This document shows positions 17,358 through 26,041 of a DNA stretch of 47,341 nucleotides, piece by piece. The first letter of the stretch is position 1. Each line of letters starts with the position of its first letter. Under the pieces are notes generated by a model that had not been told where the DNA came from, searched no databases, and was given only the letters and a program-made list of their open reading frames with translations. The translations under genes were made by a program, and so were the position numbers. Origin of the DNA: Clostridia bacterium (GTDB taxonomy: Bacteria; Bacillota; Clostridia; TANB77; CAG-508); the NCBI GenBank assembly GCA_022794615.1, contig JAAWFD010000033.1:1-47341 (forward strand), given 5' to 3'.

Positions 17358-18248
17358 ATGAAAAAGGCATCGAAACAACAACGGAAGTTGACAGAAGAGG
17401 AAAGAACGATGGCTGAACAAAATATAAAATTAGTTCATTTTATTGTTAAAAACACATTTCATGTTACTATAACTTCATCAAACTATGATGATATGGTATC
17501 AATTGGTACTATGGGATTAATAAAAGCTGTACAGAGTTTTAATAAAGAGAAAAAAATTAAATTTTCATCATATGCAACTACATGCATAAAAAATGAAATC
17601 AGAATGTATTATAGAAAAAGAAAGAAATATTTGTACGAAAGTCATATGGAGGATATTATTACAGAAGATAAAGATGGAAACAAGATGACTTTAGAAAATA
17701 TAATAGAAGACCCAAAAGCCAACTTTGTTGAAGAAATATTTAAACAACAGGAAACAATTAGAGATTTGGAAATGATTTTAAATTGTTTAAGACCAAGAGA
17801 TACAATTATATTATTAAATCGTATTGCTGGAAAAACGCAGAAAGAAACTGGTGAAATTATGGGTATATCTCAATCATATGTATCGCGAAGGAGAAACAAG
17901 ATATTTGTAGAAGTTCGGAAAATTGTAAATAAAACAATAGAACTAGAGAAAGTGTTTCAAGTAACAAGAAAAGAAGATTCATACCAGATAATATTTTTAT
18001 TAGAAAGAATTGGAAATGTACATGGTATTTTATCTAGGATACTATCAGAAGTACAATCAGAAGATTTATCTGATTTATTAATTACTCATAATTCCAATGA
18101 ATTTACTATAAAAATGCCAGTGAATGTAGAAGGATTTTTGATGAGTTTTTCTACCATAGCACAAATTTACTATGAACTTTATAAAAACTACCCAAACTTC
18201 TTTGATGAAACAATAAAACACAATAATAAAAGATTGAAAGGCATATAG
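17358..18248 (+). CDS. sigma-70 family factor (SigE/SigK-like) with a C-terminal extension
   Basis: An RNA polymerase sigma factor. Region 2 (about residues 20-100) shows DDMVSIGTMGLIKAVQSF and the DNA-melting part KFSSYATTCIKNEI. Region 4 (about 130-190) ends with the helix-turn-helix QKETGEIMGISQSYVSRRR. This resembles sporulation factors SigE and SigK. Unlike them, the frame runs about 100 residues beyond region 4 into a segment I do not recognise. Two in-frame CGG codons, residues 9 and 187, are both followed by A. A +1 shift at the first meets a stop at once; at the second it would stop two codons later, just after region 4. A second start at 17409 has GAGGAAAG upstream and would avoid the first site. 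The gene has its own promoter and a downstream hairpin. Confidence 0.88.
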   Translation: MKKASKQQRKLTEEERTMAEQNIKLVHFIVKNTFHVTITSSNYDDMVSIGTMGLIKAVQSFNKEKKIKFSSYATTCIKNEIRMYYRKRKKYLYESHMEDIITEDKDGNKMTLENIIEDPKANFVEEIFKQQETIRDLEMILNCLRPRDTIILLNRIAGKTQKETGEIMGISQSYVSRRRNKIFVEVRKIVNKTIELEKVFQVTRKEDSYQIIFLLERIGNVHGILSRILSEVQSEDLSDLLITHNSNEFTIKMPVNVEGFLMSFSTIAQIYYELYKNYPNFFDETIKHNNKRLKGI

Positions 18249-18256
18249 AAAAAATA

Positions 18257-18304
18257 TGTAATACAAGTACCAAGAGTCCTGATAATATATCAGGGCTTGT
18301 ATTA
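18257..18304 (+). terminator. hairpin terminator after the sigma-factor gene
   Basis: AATACAAG/CTTGTATT outer stem with CCTGA/TCAGG inner stem; the T tail is weak. Confidence 0.5.
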
Positions 18305-18321
18305 AAATAAAACAATATTAC

Positions 18322-18350
18322 TTGCAAACAGAAAAATAAAATGATAAAAT
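18322..18350 (+). promoter_or_regulatory. promoter of the dUTPase gene
   Basis: -35 TTGCAA (18322-18327), 17-bp spacer, -10 TAAAAT (18345-18350). Confidence 0.55.
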
Positions 18351-18408
18351 GCAATAGAAAAAAGTACAAAAAAGATATAAAATAAATATGGAAAGGAAGA
18401 AATAAGAA

Positions 18409-18870
18409 ATGGAAAAAGAAAGAGGATTTGAAATAGCAAAAGGATTTGAAGACAAAGGAATAAATTTACCAATAAGAAAAACAAAATATTCAGCAGGATA
18501 TGATATAGAAGCAGCAGAAGACACAATAATACCAAGCTTCAAAAAAGGAGTAGCACCAACATTAATAAAAACAGGGCTAAAAGCATATATGAAAGAAGAT
18601 GAATATCTAATGTTATGCAATAGAAGTTCAAACCCAAAGAAAAAAGGATTAGTAATGGCAAATAGTGTAGGAATAATTGACAAAGACTATTATGGAAATC
18701 CAGATAATGATGGACACTTTATGTTTTCGTTCTTCAATATAAAAGATGAAGATGTAGTAATAAAAAAAGGAGAAGCTATAGGACAAGCGATATTTCAAAA
18801 ATACTTAACAATAGATAATGACCAAGCAGAAGGAGAAAGAATAGGTGGATTTGGTTCAACTAGTAAGTAG
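18409..18870 (+). CDS. dut: dUTPase-family protein
   Basis: Hydrolyses dUTP to dUMP, keeping uracil out of DNA and supplying dUMP for thymidylate. All five trimeric dUTPase motifs can be placed: SAGYDIEAA (I), NRSSNPKKKGL (II), the uracil pocket near NSVGIIDKDYYGN (III), GEAIGQAIF (IV) and the Gly-rich tail RIGGFGSTSK (V). At 153 residues the length is normal. Motif II has Asn-Pro where many enzymes have Gly-Leu-Ala, so a related dCTP-deaminase-like variant is a minor alternative. GAAAGGAAG precedes the ATG. Confidence 0.88.
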   Translation: MEKERGFEIAKGFEDKGINLPIRKTKYSAGYDIEAAEDTIIPSFKKGVAPTLIKTGLKAYMKEDEYLMLCNRSSNPKKKGLVMANSVGIIDKDYYGNPDNDGHFMFSFFNIKDEDVVIKKGEAIGQAIFQKYLTIDNDQAEGERIGGFGSTSK

Positions 18871-19001
18871 AAAAAACAGAATATATTTTACAGAAAGATA
18901 CCAACGATAATAACATTCATAGAATAAAAAAGTAAAAAAAAATTATCACTAGAAAATACTGGGACAAAAGGAAAAATAATCAAAAAAAAATGGTAATAGC
19001 T

Positions 19002-19030
19002 TTGACTTTTACCAATTTTTGTAGTATAAT
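19002..19030 (+). promoter_or_regulatory. promoter of the carD-like gene
   Basis: -35 TTGACT (19002-19007), 17-bp spacer, -10 TATAAT (19025-19030), followed by a leader of about 110 bases. Confidence 0.75.
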
Positions 19031-19147
19031 AGAAGAGGTTAAAAGAGATACAAAAGTTATCAAGGGGAAAAGAAGAAAAACAACAATTGATAGCTTTTAA
19101 ATTTTTACTTTTAGTCAAGATGAAGAATGCTGAAAGGAGTGACTTAC

Positions 19148-19717
19148 ATGTTCAATGTAGGCGATAAAATTGTATATCCAATGTATGGAGCAGGGATAAT
19201 AGATTCAATAGAAGAAAAAAATATATTAGGGGAGAAACAATCTTACTATATACTAAAAATGCCAGGAGAGGTAAAAGTAATGATACCAACACAAAAAGCA
19301 GAAGAAGTAGGAGTAAGAAATATAATAGATCAAGAATCAGCTCAAAAAGTATTTACAGTATTAGGGCAAAATGAAACAGACATGGAAAAAAATTGGAATA
19401 AAAGATATAGAGACAATATGGAAAAAATGAAAAGTGGCGACATTTATGAAGTAGCCGATGTAGTAAGAAACCTAAGTTTCAAACAAAAAGAAAAAGGTTT
19501 ATCAACAGGTGAAAAGAAAATGTTAAACAATGCAAAACAAATATTAGTAAGTGAATTAGTATTAACAGGGCATGCAAGTCAAAATGAAGTAGAAGAATTA
19601 GTAGACAACAAAATAAATACATCATTCAATCTATTCAAAACAGAAGATGTAATAAAACCAAGTATAGTAAAAAAATTCATACCATTTGATGAAACAGGAA
19701 CATCAGAAAATTTATAA
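19148..19717 (+). CDS. CarD-family transcription regulator
   Basis: Binds the RNA polymerase beta subunit and stabilises open promoter complexes. The N-terminal Tudor-like CarD/TRCF domain is visible (FNVGDKIVYPMYGAGIIDSI, MPGEVKVMIPTQKA), and the helical C-terminal domain contains the conserved LSFKQKEKGLSTGEKKML. Start 19148 is supported by AAAGGAG eight bases upstream; the ATG at 19127 overlaps that ribosome site. Protein length 189 residues, slightly longer than typical. Monocistronic, with promoter, unusual hairpins after the stop and a strong terminator. Confidence 0.92.
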   Translation: MFNVGDKIVYPMYGAGIIDSIEEKNILGEKQSYYILKMPGEVKVMIPTQKAEEVGVRNIIDQESAQKVFTVLGQNETDMEKNWNKRYRDNMEKMKSGDIYEVADVVRNLSFKQKEKGLSTGEKKMLNNAKQILVSELVLTGHASQNEVEELVDNKINTSFNLFKTEDVIKPSIVKKFIPFDETGTSENL

Positions 19718-19723
19718 GAAAAG

Positions 19724-19865
19724 TGGATGTTAACGAAAGCAAAGCTTTCGATATCCATGTGTGTAGAAAAGCTTAGCATACTTAGAAGGTGACAAGCAAA
19801 GCTTTAACATTCTAAGAAACTGCATTACAAGGTAGCTTAACCTTGTTAAATAGCAAAAATCTACA
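19724..19865 (+). ncRNA. cluster of hairpins downstream of carD, possible structured RNA
   Basis: Three perfect stems follow one another: TGGAT+CGAAAGC/GCTTTCG+ATCCA (19724-19757), CTTAGAA/TTCTAAG (19781-19816) and ACAAGGT/ACCTTGT (19827-19846). A further stem TGTAGA/TCTACA (19762-19767 with 19860-19865) encloses the last two, making a multibranch fold followed by ATTTTT. No coding frame fits. It could be an mRNA 3'-end structure or a separate RNA; I do not recognise a family. Confidence 0.4.
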
Positions 19866-19900
19866 ATTTTTCCTATTCAATAAAAAAGAAAATAAACATG

Positions 19901-19952
19901 AAAACTATATTAGAAGTAATAAATTAAAAATATTTCTAATATAGTTTTTTAT
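19901..19952 (+). terminator. strong terminator after carD
   Basis: Inverted repeat AACTATATTAGAA/TTCTAATATAGTT (13 bp) followed by TTTT; A-rich on the other side as well. Confidence 0.85.
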
Positions 19953-19969
19953 GTATGCAAAAATAAAGA

Positions 19970-19998
19970 TTGACAAAAGAACTAATGTTTGATAATAT
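19970..19998 (+). promoter_or_regulatory. promoter of the yhaO-yhaN pair
   Basis: -35 TTGACA (19970-19975), 17-bp spacer, -10 TAATAT (19993-19998). Confidence 0.7.
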
Positions 19999-20033
19999 AA
20001 AAGTGAAAAGAAAAAAAGGAAGGTAAGAAGAAA

Positions 20034-21137
20034 ATGAAAATAATACACTGTGCAGATATACATTTAGATTCACCAATGGAAAGTAAATTAAGCAAAGAAA
20101 AATCAAAAAAGAGAAAAATAGAATTAACAGAAAACTTTAAAGAAATGGTAGAGTATGCACAAAAGGAAAAAGTTGATGCAATAATAATAGCAGGAGATTT
20201 ATTTGATGACACAAAAAAGACAATGTTAAAAACAACAAAAAGATATATAATAAATTTAATAAAAGAAAATGAAAATATAGACTTCATATATTTAAAAGGA
20301 AATCATGACATAAATAATTTTCTAGACGAGGAAGAAAAACCAGAAAATATAAAAACATTTGAAGAAGAATGGAAACAATACAGATATGAAAATGTAGTAA
20401 TATCAGGAGTAGAATTAAATAAAAACAAAGCCAATATATATGACAAATTAATATTAAAATATGAAGATTATAATATAGTGACACTACATGGTCAAATAGA
20501 CAAAAGTGTAAATCCAAAGGACAAAGCAGAAACAATAATTTTAAACCAACTAAAAAATAAAAACATAGATTACTTAGCATTAGGACATATACATAAAAGA
20601 GAAGAAGGAAAGTTAGACAACAGAGGAAACTATAGTTATAGTGGGTGCTTAGAGGGAAGAAGCTTTGATGAATGTGGTGAAAAAGGTTTCATATTATTAG
20701 AAATAGAAGGAGGAAAACTATTAAAAAAAGAGTTCATAAAACATTCTAAAAGAACTATACAAAATATAGAAATAGACATATCAGAAATAGAAACACAAAA
20801 TCAATTTGAAGAGCAAATATCAAAAAAAATAGAAAACATAGAAAAAAGGGATTTAGTAAGGATAACACTTATAGGAAGTTATGAAGTAAACAAAGCTGGA
20901 GAAAATATAGAAGACTATTTAGACATACATAAAATAGAAAATAAATATAATGATGAATATTTTTATTTTGAAGTAAAAAACAATGCAAAAGTAATAATAA
21001 ATTATCAAGAATTCAAAAGTGACATATCATTAAAAGGAGAATTTATAAGATTAGTAGAACAAGAAAGCCTTTCAGAAGAAGAAAAAAGTGAGATATGTCT
21101 AACAGGAATAAGAGCAATATTGGGAGGTGAAATTTAA
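20034..21137 (+). CDS. YhaO/SbcD-like metallophosphoesterase (DNA repair exonuclease)
   Basis: An Mre11-type nuclease subunit that processes DNA ends with a Rad50-type ATPase. The calcineurin-like metal motifs are in order: CADIHLDSP, GDLFDD, GNHD, and GHIHKRE near residue 185. The 367 residues match the YhaO group better than classical SbcD. ATG follows AAGGAAGGTAAGAAGAAA. It ends two bases before the ATPase gene, so the two are translated together as one complex. Confidence 0.9.
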   Translation: MKIIHCADIHLDSPMESKLSKEKSKKRKIELTENFKEMVEYAQKEKVDAIIIAGDLFDDTKKTMLKTTKRYIINLIKENENIDFIYLKGNHDINNFLDEEEKPENIKTFEEEWKQYRYENVVISGVELNKNKANIYDKLILKYEDYNIVTLHGQIDKSVNPKDKAETIILNQLKNKNIDYLALGHIHKREEGKLDNRGNYSYSGCLEGRSFDECGEKGFILLEIEGGKLLKKEFIKHSKRTIQNIEIDISEIETQNQFEEQISKKIENIEKRDLVRITLIGSYEVNKAGENIEDYLDIHKIENKYNDEYFYFEVKNNAKVIINYQEFKSDISLKGEFIRLVEQESLSEEEKSEICLTGIRAILGGEI

Positions 21138-21139
21138 AA

Positions 21140-23353
21140 ATGCGATTATTAAGAGGTTATATAGAAAATTTCGGAAAAATATGCAAAAAAGAGATTGAAT
21201 TTGAAAACAACCTAACAATATTTAAAGAAGAAAATGGATGGGGAAAAACAACACTATCAGTATTTATAAAATCAATGTTATATGGATTTGATAAAAGCAC
21301 AACAGAAAAAGCAGAAAGACAAAAATATATGCCATGGAATGGTGGAAAATATGGAGGAAATATAGATTTAGAAATAAAAGGAATACAATATAGGATAGAA
21401 AGATTTTTTGGAGACACACCAAAAGGAGATACATTTACATTAATAAATTTAGAAACAAATAAAGAAGTAAATACATACACAGAAAAAATAGGAGAAGAAA
21501 TATTTAAAATAAACAAAGAATCATTTACAAAAAGTATATTCGTACCACAACAAGAAATAAAAGTACAAATAAGTAATGACTTAACAACAAAACTTACTAA
21601 TTTAGATACAATTCAAGATGATATGAATAGATATGGAGAAGCACAAAAAAGATTATTAAAGAAAAGTGAACAATTAAAAAAAGAAATAAAAAATAAAGAA
21701 ATAGAAATAAAGGAAACAAATATAAAAATAGAAAGATGTGAAGAAGCAGAAAAAAATCTAACAATGTATGAAAAAGAATACAAAAATATGCAAGAAGAAA
21801 ATGAAAGAGGAAAAGAAGAAATTGAGCAACTAGAAGAAAAAATAAAAAGAGCGAATGAACAGAGATTACGAGAAGAAATAATTAAACAATATGAAAAAAT
21901 TAAAGAGATAGAAGAAGATAGAAAAAAATCAGAACAAGAAATAAAGGAATTCTTCCAAAACGGAATACCTCAAAAAGAAGAAATTGCTGAAGTAGAAAGA
22001 AAAGTAATGCTAGTAAATAAAGCAAAAGAAGAAATTAAAGAAAAAATTATATATCAATTTTTAACAGAAAAAGAAATAGAAGAAAAGCAAAAAATATATA
22101 ATGAATATAAACAAAAAGATAATATTATACAAGAAATAGAAAAAAGCAAGAAACAAAAGGAAAATGAGAAACAAAGTTTAAAGCAAAATAAAAATTATAA
22201 AATAATATTAATAATAATATCCATATTAATAATATTATCTGGAATAATTAGCATCTTTTTCATAAAACAAAAAATAATAAGTTCAATAATAATAGTAGTG
22301 GGAATATTAATATTATTTATACAAAGAAAATTAAATTCAAAAAATAAAAAAGAAAATAAAATAATAAATGAAATAAAAAGATATGAATCACAAATAGCAG
22401 AAATTAAAGAAAAGAAAGAAGAACAGAAGAATGACTTAATTCAATATATATGCAAATATGAAAAGAAATACATAGACGAAGATATCTATGAAATATTATT
22501 ACGAATAAAATTAAACTATAATAATTATAAAAATTCACAAGTAATAATAGAAGAAAATAAACTAAATATAGAAGAATATTTACAAAGATATTTTAAAATC
22601 ATAGTAGAAGATTATGGAAAATATTTAGATGAAATAAAAATAAAAATCCAAGACAATGAAAGAATAAAAGAAGAGTATCAGAAGGCACAATATGATACAC
22701 ATAAATTCTTAGAACAACACAATATAAAAGAAATAGAAAAAATTCAACCAATAGAAGAAAAAATTGAAGACATAGAAGAAAGCATACAAAAAATAAAAAA
22801 TAAAATTAATATAGTTATACAAAATATGGCATCAACTAATAAAAAAATCGATGAATTTTCCACAATTGTTGATGAAAAACCTGAATTAGAAACAGATTTA
22901 GAAGAATATGAAGAACAAAAAACAGAACTTGAGAGAAGAAAAAATATATTAGACAAAACTATGGAAATTTTAGAAAAAGCAAAAGAAAAATTATCAGCAA
23001 ATTATTTACAATCTATGAATTTAAACTTAAATAAATATATAAAAATATTATCTGAAAATAGTAATATAGCTGATAAAACAACCATAGATATAGACTTAAA
23101 TACTAATATAGAAGTTAATGGGGAAAAGAAAAGCATAGAAATATTTAGTGCAGGATATAAAGATTTAGTAGGGATATGTACTAGATTAGCATTAATAGAT
23201 TCTATTTTTGAAGATGAAAAACCATTTTTAATTTTAGATGACCCATTTGTTAATTTAGATGAAGAAAAGATAGAAAAGGCGATATCATTAATAAAAGCCA
23301 TTTCTAAAACATATCAAGTTATATATTTTACTTGTCATGAATCAAGAGTATAA
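21140..23353 (+). CDS. YhaN-like AAA ATPase (SbcC/Rad50-related) with a membrane segment
   Basis: An SMC-like ATPase partner of the preceding nuclease. The N-terminal P-loop reads ENGWGKTTLS, a Trp replacing the usual Ser/Cys. Two long coiled-coil regions follow, and the C-terminal ATPase half carries FSAGYKDLVGICTRLALI (signature) and FLILDDPFVNLD (Walker B). In the middle, about residues 352-395, are two hydrophobic helices (IILIIISILIILSGIISIFF, IISSIIIVVGILILFI). A membrane-spanning middle is typical of YhaN and distinguishes it from SbcC. Length 737 residues. It implies a membrane-tethered DNA-processing complex. A terminator follows. Confidence 0.88.
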   Translation: MRLLRGYIENFGKICKKEIEFENNLTIFKEENGWGKTTLSVFIKSMLYGFDKSTTEKAERQKYMPWNGGKYGGNIDLEIKGIQYRIERFFGDTPKGDTFTLINLETNKEVNTYTEKIGEEIFKINKESFTKSIFVPQQEIKVQISNDLTTKLTNLDTIQDDMNRYGEAQKRLLKKSEQLKKEIKNKEIEIKETNIKIERCEEAEKNLTMYEKEYKNMQEENERGKEEIEQLEEKIKRANEQRLREEIIKQYEKIKEIEEDRKKSEQEIKEFFQNGIPQKEEIAEVERKVMLVNKAKEEIKEKIIYQFLTEKEIEEKQKIYNEYKQKDNIIQEIEKSKKQKENEKQSLKQNKNYKIILIIISILIILSGIISIFFIKQKIISSIIIVVGILILFIQRKLNSKNKKENKIINEIKRYESQIAEIKEKKEEQKNDLIQYICKYEKKYIDEDIYEILLRIKLNYNNYKNSQVIIEENKLNIEEYLQRYFKIIVEDYGKYLDEIKIKIQDNERIKEEYQKAQYDTHKFLEQHNIKEIEKIQPIEEKIEDIEESIQKIKNKINIVIQNMASTNKKIDEFSTIVDEKPELETDLEEYEEQKTELERRKNILDKTMEILEKAKEKLSANYLQSMNLNLNKYIKILSENSNIADKTTIDIDLNTNIEVNGEKKSIEIFSAGYKDLVGICTRLALIDSIFEDEKPFLILDDPFVNLDEEKIEKAISLIKAISKTYQVIYFTCHESRV

Positions 23354-23365
23354 AAATTTAAAGAA

Positions 23366-23403
23366 AAAGAAGAAATTACAATATATGTAGTTTCTTCTTT
23401 TTA
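23366..23403 (+). terminator. terminator after yhaN-like gene
   Basis: AAGAAGAAA/TTTCTTCTT inverted repeat with a T tail. Confidence 0.75.
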
Positions 23404-23482
23404 AGAATATATAAAAGTAACAGCAAATAGAAAACTGAAATATTTGTGTCAGAATCTACGTCCCCATGACACATAAAGAAGT

Positions 23483-24538
23483 TTAGTGCCTATTAATTAC
23501 AGGAATTCTTAAAATTTGACCAGCATAAATTAAATTTGGATTAGAAATATCATTCAAATCAACAATATCCTGAACTGGGACATCAAACAATTTACTAATC
23601 ATATTTAAAGTATTGCCCCATTTTATTACATATAGCATATGGCTTGTATCATTTAGACTAGAATCATCTAAGCTAGGAACACAAATCTTTTGACTTGTAT
23701 AGATAAGATTAGGGTTAGAAATGTTATTTACTTTTGCTAGATATAGGTATGAAGTATTATACTTTTCAGCAATTGCACTTAATGTATCGCCTCTTTGAAC
23801 AATTATACAATTTTCATTAGTAGATGGATTAGGAAGATTATCTACATTTACTGGAGAAGAGTCAGATAAAAATATTTCATTAGTAAAATAATCTCTATCA
23901 ACATATCCATCTATACCAGAAATTTCTCCTTTATTCGTATATTGAAAACCTATCCATGATGACCAATTTCCATTAGAAGGCTCAGAAACATAATAGTCTG
24001 CAACCCATATATGATATTTCGAAGCTAACTCAGGACCAAACACATTTCTAGCATTGGAAGCATCGCTATAAATTACTACTTCTTTATTTGTTAAAGAAGT
24101 TACTGTATCTAGGAAGGCAGTAGAAATTTCGTTTATTTCAGAAACACTTAAATCACCAAATTGTTCAAAATCCATGGCTAATTTGCAGTCAGAAGCATAA
24201 TTATTTATTACTGATACAAAGAAACGAGCTTCTTCAATAGCTTCTTCTTCTGTATATGCTGTTACGAAATGGTAAAATCCAATATTTAAGCCATTTGCTT
24301 TTGCATTTTCATAATGAGTTTTAAAATATGGATCCACGTAATTTGACCCTTGACTTGACTTAATATAAACTATATCAATTCCTGACTGTTTTACTTCAGC
24401 AAAATTGATATTACCTTGCCATTCACTTACATCTATACCATTATGTAATTCGGATGATGATGGACCAAATGCGAAAACACAGCTTCCAGAAAAGAAAATG
24501 ACAACAGAAAATAATAGTATTAATAATTTTTTATTCAT
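23483..24538 (-). CDS. secreted GH25 lysozyme with two LysM domains
   Basis: An exported muramidase. A signal peptide (MNKKLLILLFSVVIFFSGS, cleavage near residue 24) is followed by a GH25 domain (about 30-225) with catalytic acidic residues in NGIDVSEWQG and MDFEQF, then two LysM peptidoglycan-binding repeats (about 242-290 and 300-348), each starting with the I-V-x-x-G-D/N-T-L pattern (IVQRGDTLSAIAEKY, YVIKWGNTLNMISKLF). It probably remodels the cell's own wall or attacks neighbours. The gene is alone on the minus strand and starts 92 bases from the divergent dps; AGGAGGTTTT precedes the ATG. Confidence 0.94.
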   Translation of the reverse strand: MNKKLLILLFSVVIFFSGSCVFAFGPSSSELHNGIDVSEWQGNINFAEVKQSGIDIVYIKSSQGSNYVDPYFKTHYENAKANGLNIGFYHFVTAYTEEEAIEEARFFVSVINNYASDCKLAMDFEQFGDLSVSEINEISTAFLDTVTSLTNKEVVIYSDASNARNVFGPELASKYHIWVADYYVSEPSNGNWSSWIGFQYTNKGEISGIDGYVDRDYFTNEIFLSDSSPVNVDNLPNPSTNENCIIVQRGDTLSAIAEKYNTSYLYLAKVNNISNPNLIYTSQKICVPSLDDSSLNDTSHMLYVIKWGNTLNMISKLFDVPVQDIVDLNDISNPNLIYAGQILRIPVINRH

Positions 24539-24630
24539 ATAAAACCTCCTAATTTAGAATATGAGTTATATGAAAATGTGTGAATAAAAAATATATAAAT
24601 GGCAATATTATTGAAAAAAGGAGGAATTTT

Positions 24631-25065
24631 ATGGAAGAGGTTAATAATAATCTAAACCAATTGTTAGCAGACTTAAATGTTTTTTTTAGAAAGTTACAAA
24701 ATTATCATTGGAATATTGAGGGAAGGGACTTTTTTATATTTCATAAGGTATTAGAAGAGTTTTATGATTGTATATTTGAAGAAATTGATGAAATAGCAGA
24801 GCATATTTTAATTAATGGTGCACAGCCTTTAGGAACACTAAAAGATTATTTGCAAATTACAAAAATTAAAGAGGCAGAGAATAAAAAGGTTTCTAGTAAT
24901 ACCATCTTTACTAATTTAATTTCTGATTATGATAATTTATTAAATACTATTGTAAAGATTAAGGAAAGTGCTGATAATGCTAAAGATTATGCAACATCTA
25001 GTTTAATGGACGAATATATTTTAAAATATAGTAAGAAATTATGGATGTTAAAGCAAGGAAAATAA
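24631..25065 (+). CDS. dps: Dps/ferritin-like protein
   Basis: A 144-residue four-helix ferritin-like protein. The first helix carries NYHWNIEGRDFF with the conserved Dps His and Asp; the second has FYDCIFEEIDEIAEHI with iron-site acidic residues; the loop GAQPLGTLKDYL is also typical. Such proteins oxidise and store iron with hydrogen peroxide and protect DNA. The ATG at 24631 has AAAAAAGGAGGAATTTT directly upstream; an in-frame ATG at 24580 has no ribosome site. A terminator follows. Confidence 0.93.
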   Translation: MEEVNNNLNQLLADLNVFFRKLQNYHWNIEGRDFFIFHKVLEEFYDCIFEEIDEIAEHILINGAQPLGTLKDYLQITKIKEAENKKVSSNTIFTNLISDYDNLLNTIVKIKESADNAKDYATSSLMDEYILKYSKKLWMLKQGK

Positions 25066-25087
25066 CTATTTTATAATATTAAATTAA

Positions 25088-25138
25088 AAAACAGACTATA
25101 AGACTACAAATTAATGTAGCCACATAATCTGTTTTTTA
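25088..25138 (+). terminator. terminator after dps
   Basis: AAAAACAGA/TCTGTTTTTT inverted repeat around a long loop. Confidence 0.65.
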
Positions 25139-25236
25139 ATTCATATCTACCCAATAGGGTGCACTTACTTTAATTAGTACTGTTTTTTAATCTATTCTGT
25201 AAATTAATCAAACTCAGATTCTGAATTTTATTCTAG

Positions 25237-25265
25237 TAGACAATTTATAAAAAATGTGATAAAAT
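25237..25265 (+). promoter_or_regulatory. promoter of the suf pair
   Basis: -35 TAGACA (25237-25242), 17-bp spacer, -10 TAAAAT (25260-25265). Confidence 0.5.
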
Positions 25266-25330
25266 CACACAAAAACAAGGAAATAAGATTAACTAAAATA
25301 TATAGATAAAATAACAATAAGGAGGAAAAA

Positions 25331-26041
25331 ATGTTAGAATTAAAAGATATAAGTTTTGTAAGAAATAATAAAAAAATATTGAATAAAATAAATTTAACAA
25401 TTGAAGACAATCAACTAATAGTAATAACAGGACCAAATGGATCAGGAAAATCAACATTATCAAAAATAATAATGGGAATAGAAAATCCAGATGAAGGAGA
25501 AATAATTTTTAATGGCGAAAACATAACAGAGCTAACAATAGATGAAAGAGCAAAAAAAGGAATATCCTTTGCGTTTCAGCAACCTGTAAAATTCAAAGGC
25601 ATAACAGTATATGACTTGATAAAATTATCAGCAGGAAAAGAGATAAAGAAAATGGAAGCATGTAATACATTATCAAAAGTAGGATTATGTGCAAAAGAAT
25701 ACATAGATAGAGAAGTAAATAATTCATTATCAGGAGGGGAACTAAAAAGAATAGAGATAGCATTAGCAACAGTAAGAAAATCAAAATTAACGATATTTGA
25801 TGAGCCAGAAGCTGGAATAGATTTATGGAGTTTTAATAATTTAATAAAAGTATTTGAAGAATTAAGAGAACAAGAAGAATCAATTTTAATAATTTCACAT
25901 CAAGAAAGGATATTAAATATAGCAGATAAAATAGTATTAATAAAAAATGGAAAGATAGAACAAATTGCAGAAAATAAAGAAGAAATAATAGGAAGCACAG
26001 GACAAGCAATTTGCTGTAAACTAAAAAAGGAGGAAGCATAA
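25331..26041 (+). CDS. sufC: SufC, Fe-S cluster assembly ATPase
   Basis: A soluble ABC-type ATPase of the SUF system, energising the SufB scaffold. It has Walker A GPNGSGKSTL, the Q-loop FAFQQP, signature LSGGELKRIEIAL and Walker B LTIFDEPEAGIDLW. Length 236 residues, slightly shorter than typical. AAGGAGGAAAAA precedes the ATG. Its stop overlaps the next start (TAATG), which couples translation to the scaffold gene. No sufD, sufS or sufU adjoins. Confidence 0.95.
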   Translation: MLELKDISFVRNNKKILNKINLTIEDNQLIVITGPNGSGKSTLSKIIMGIENPDEGEIIFNGENITELTIDERAKKGISFAFQQPVKFKGITVYDLIKLSAGKEIKKMEACNTLSKVGLCAKEYIDREVNNSLSGGELKRIEIALATVRKSKLTIFDEPEAGIDLWSFNNLIKVFEELREQEESILIISHQERILNIADKIVLIKNGKIEQIAENKEEIIGSTGQAICCKLKKEEA

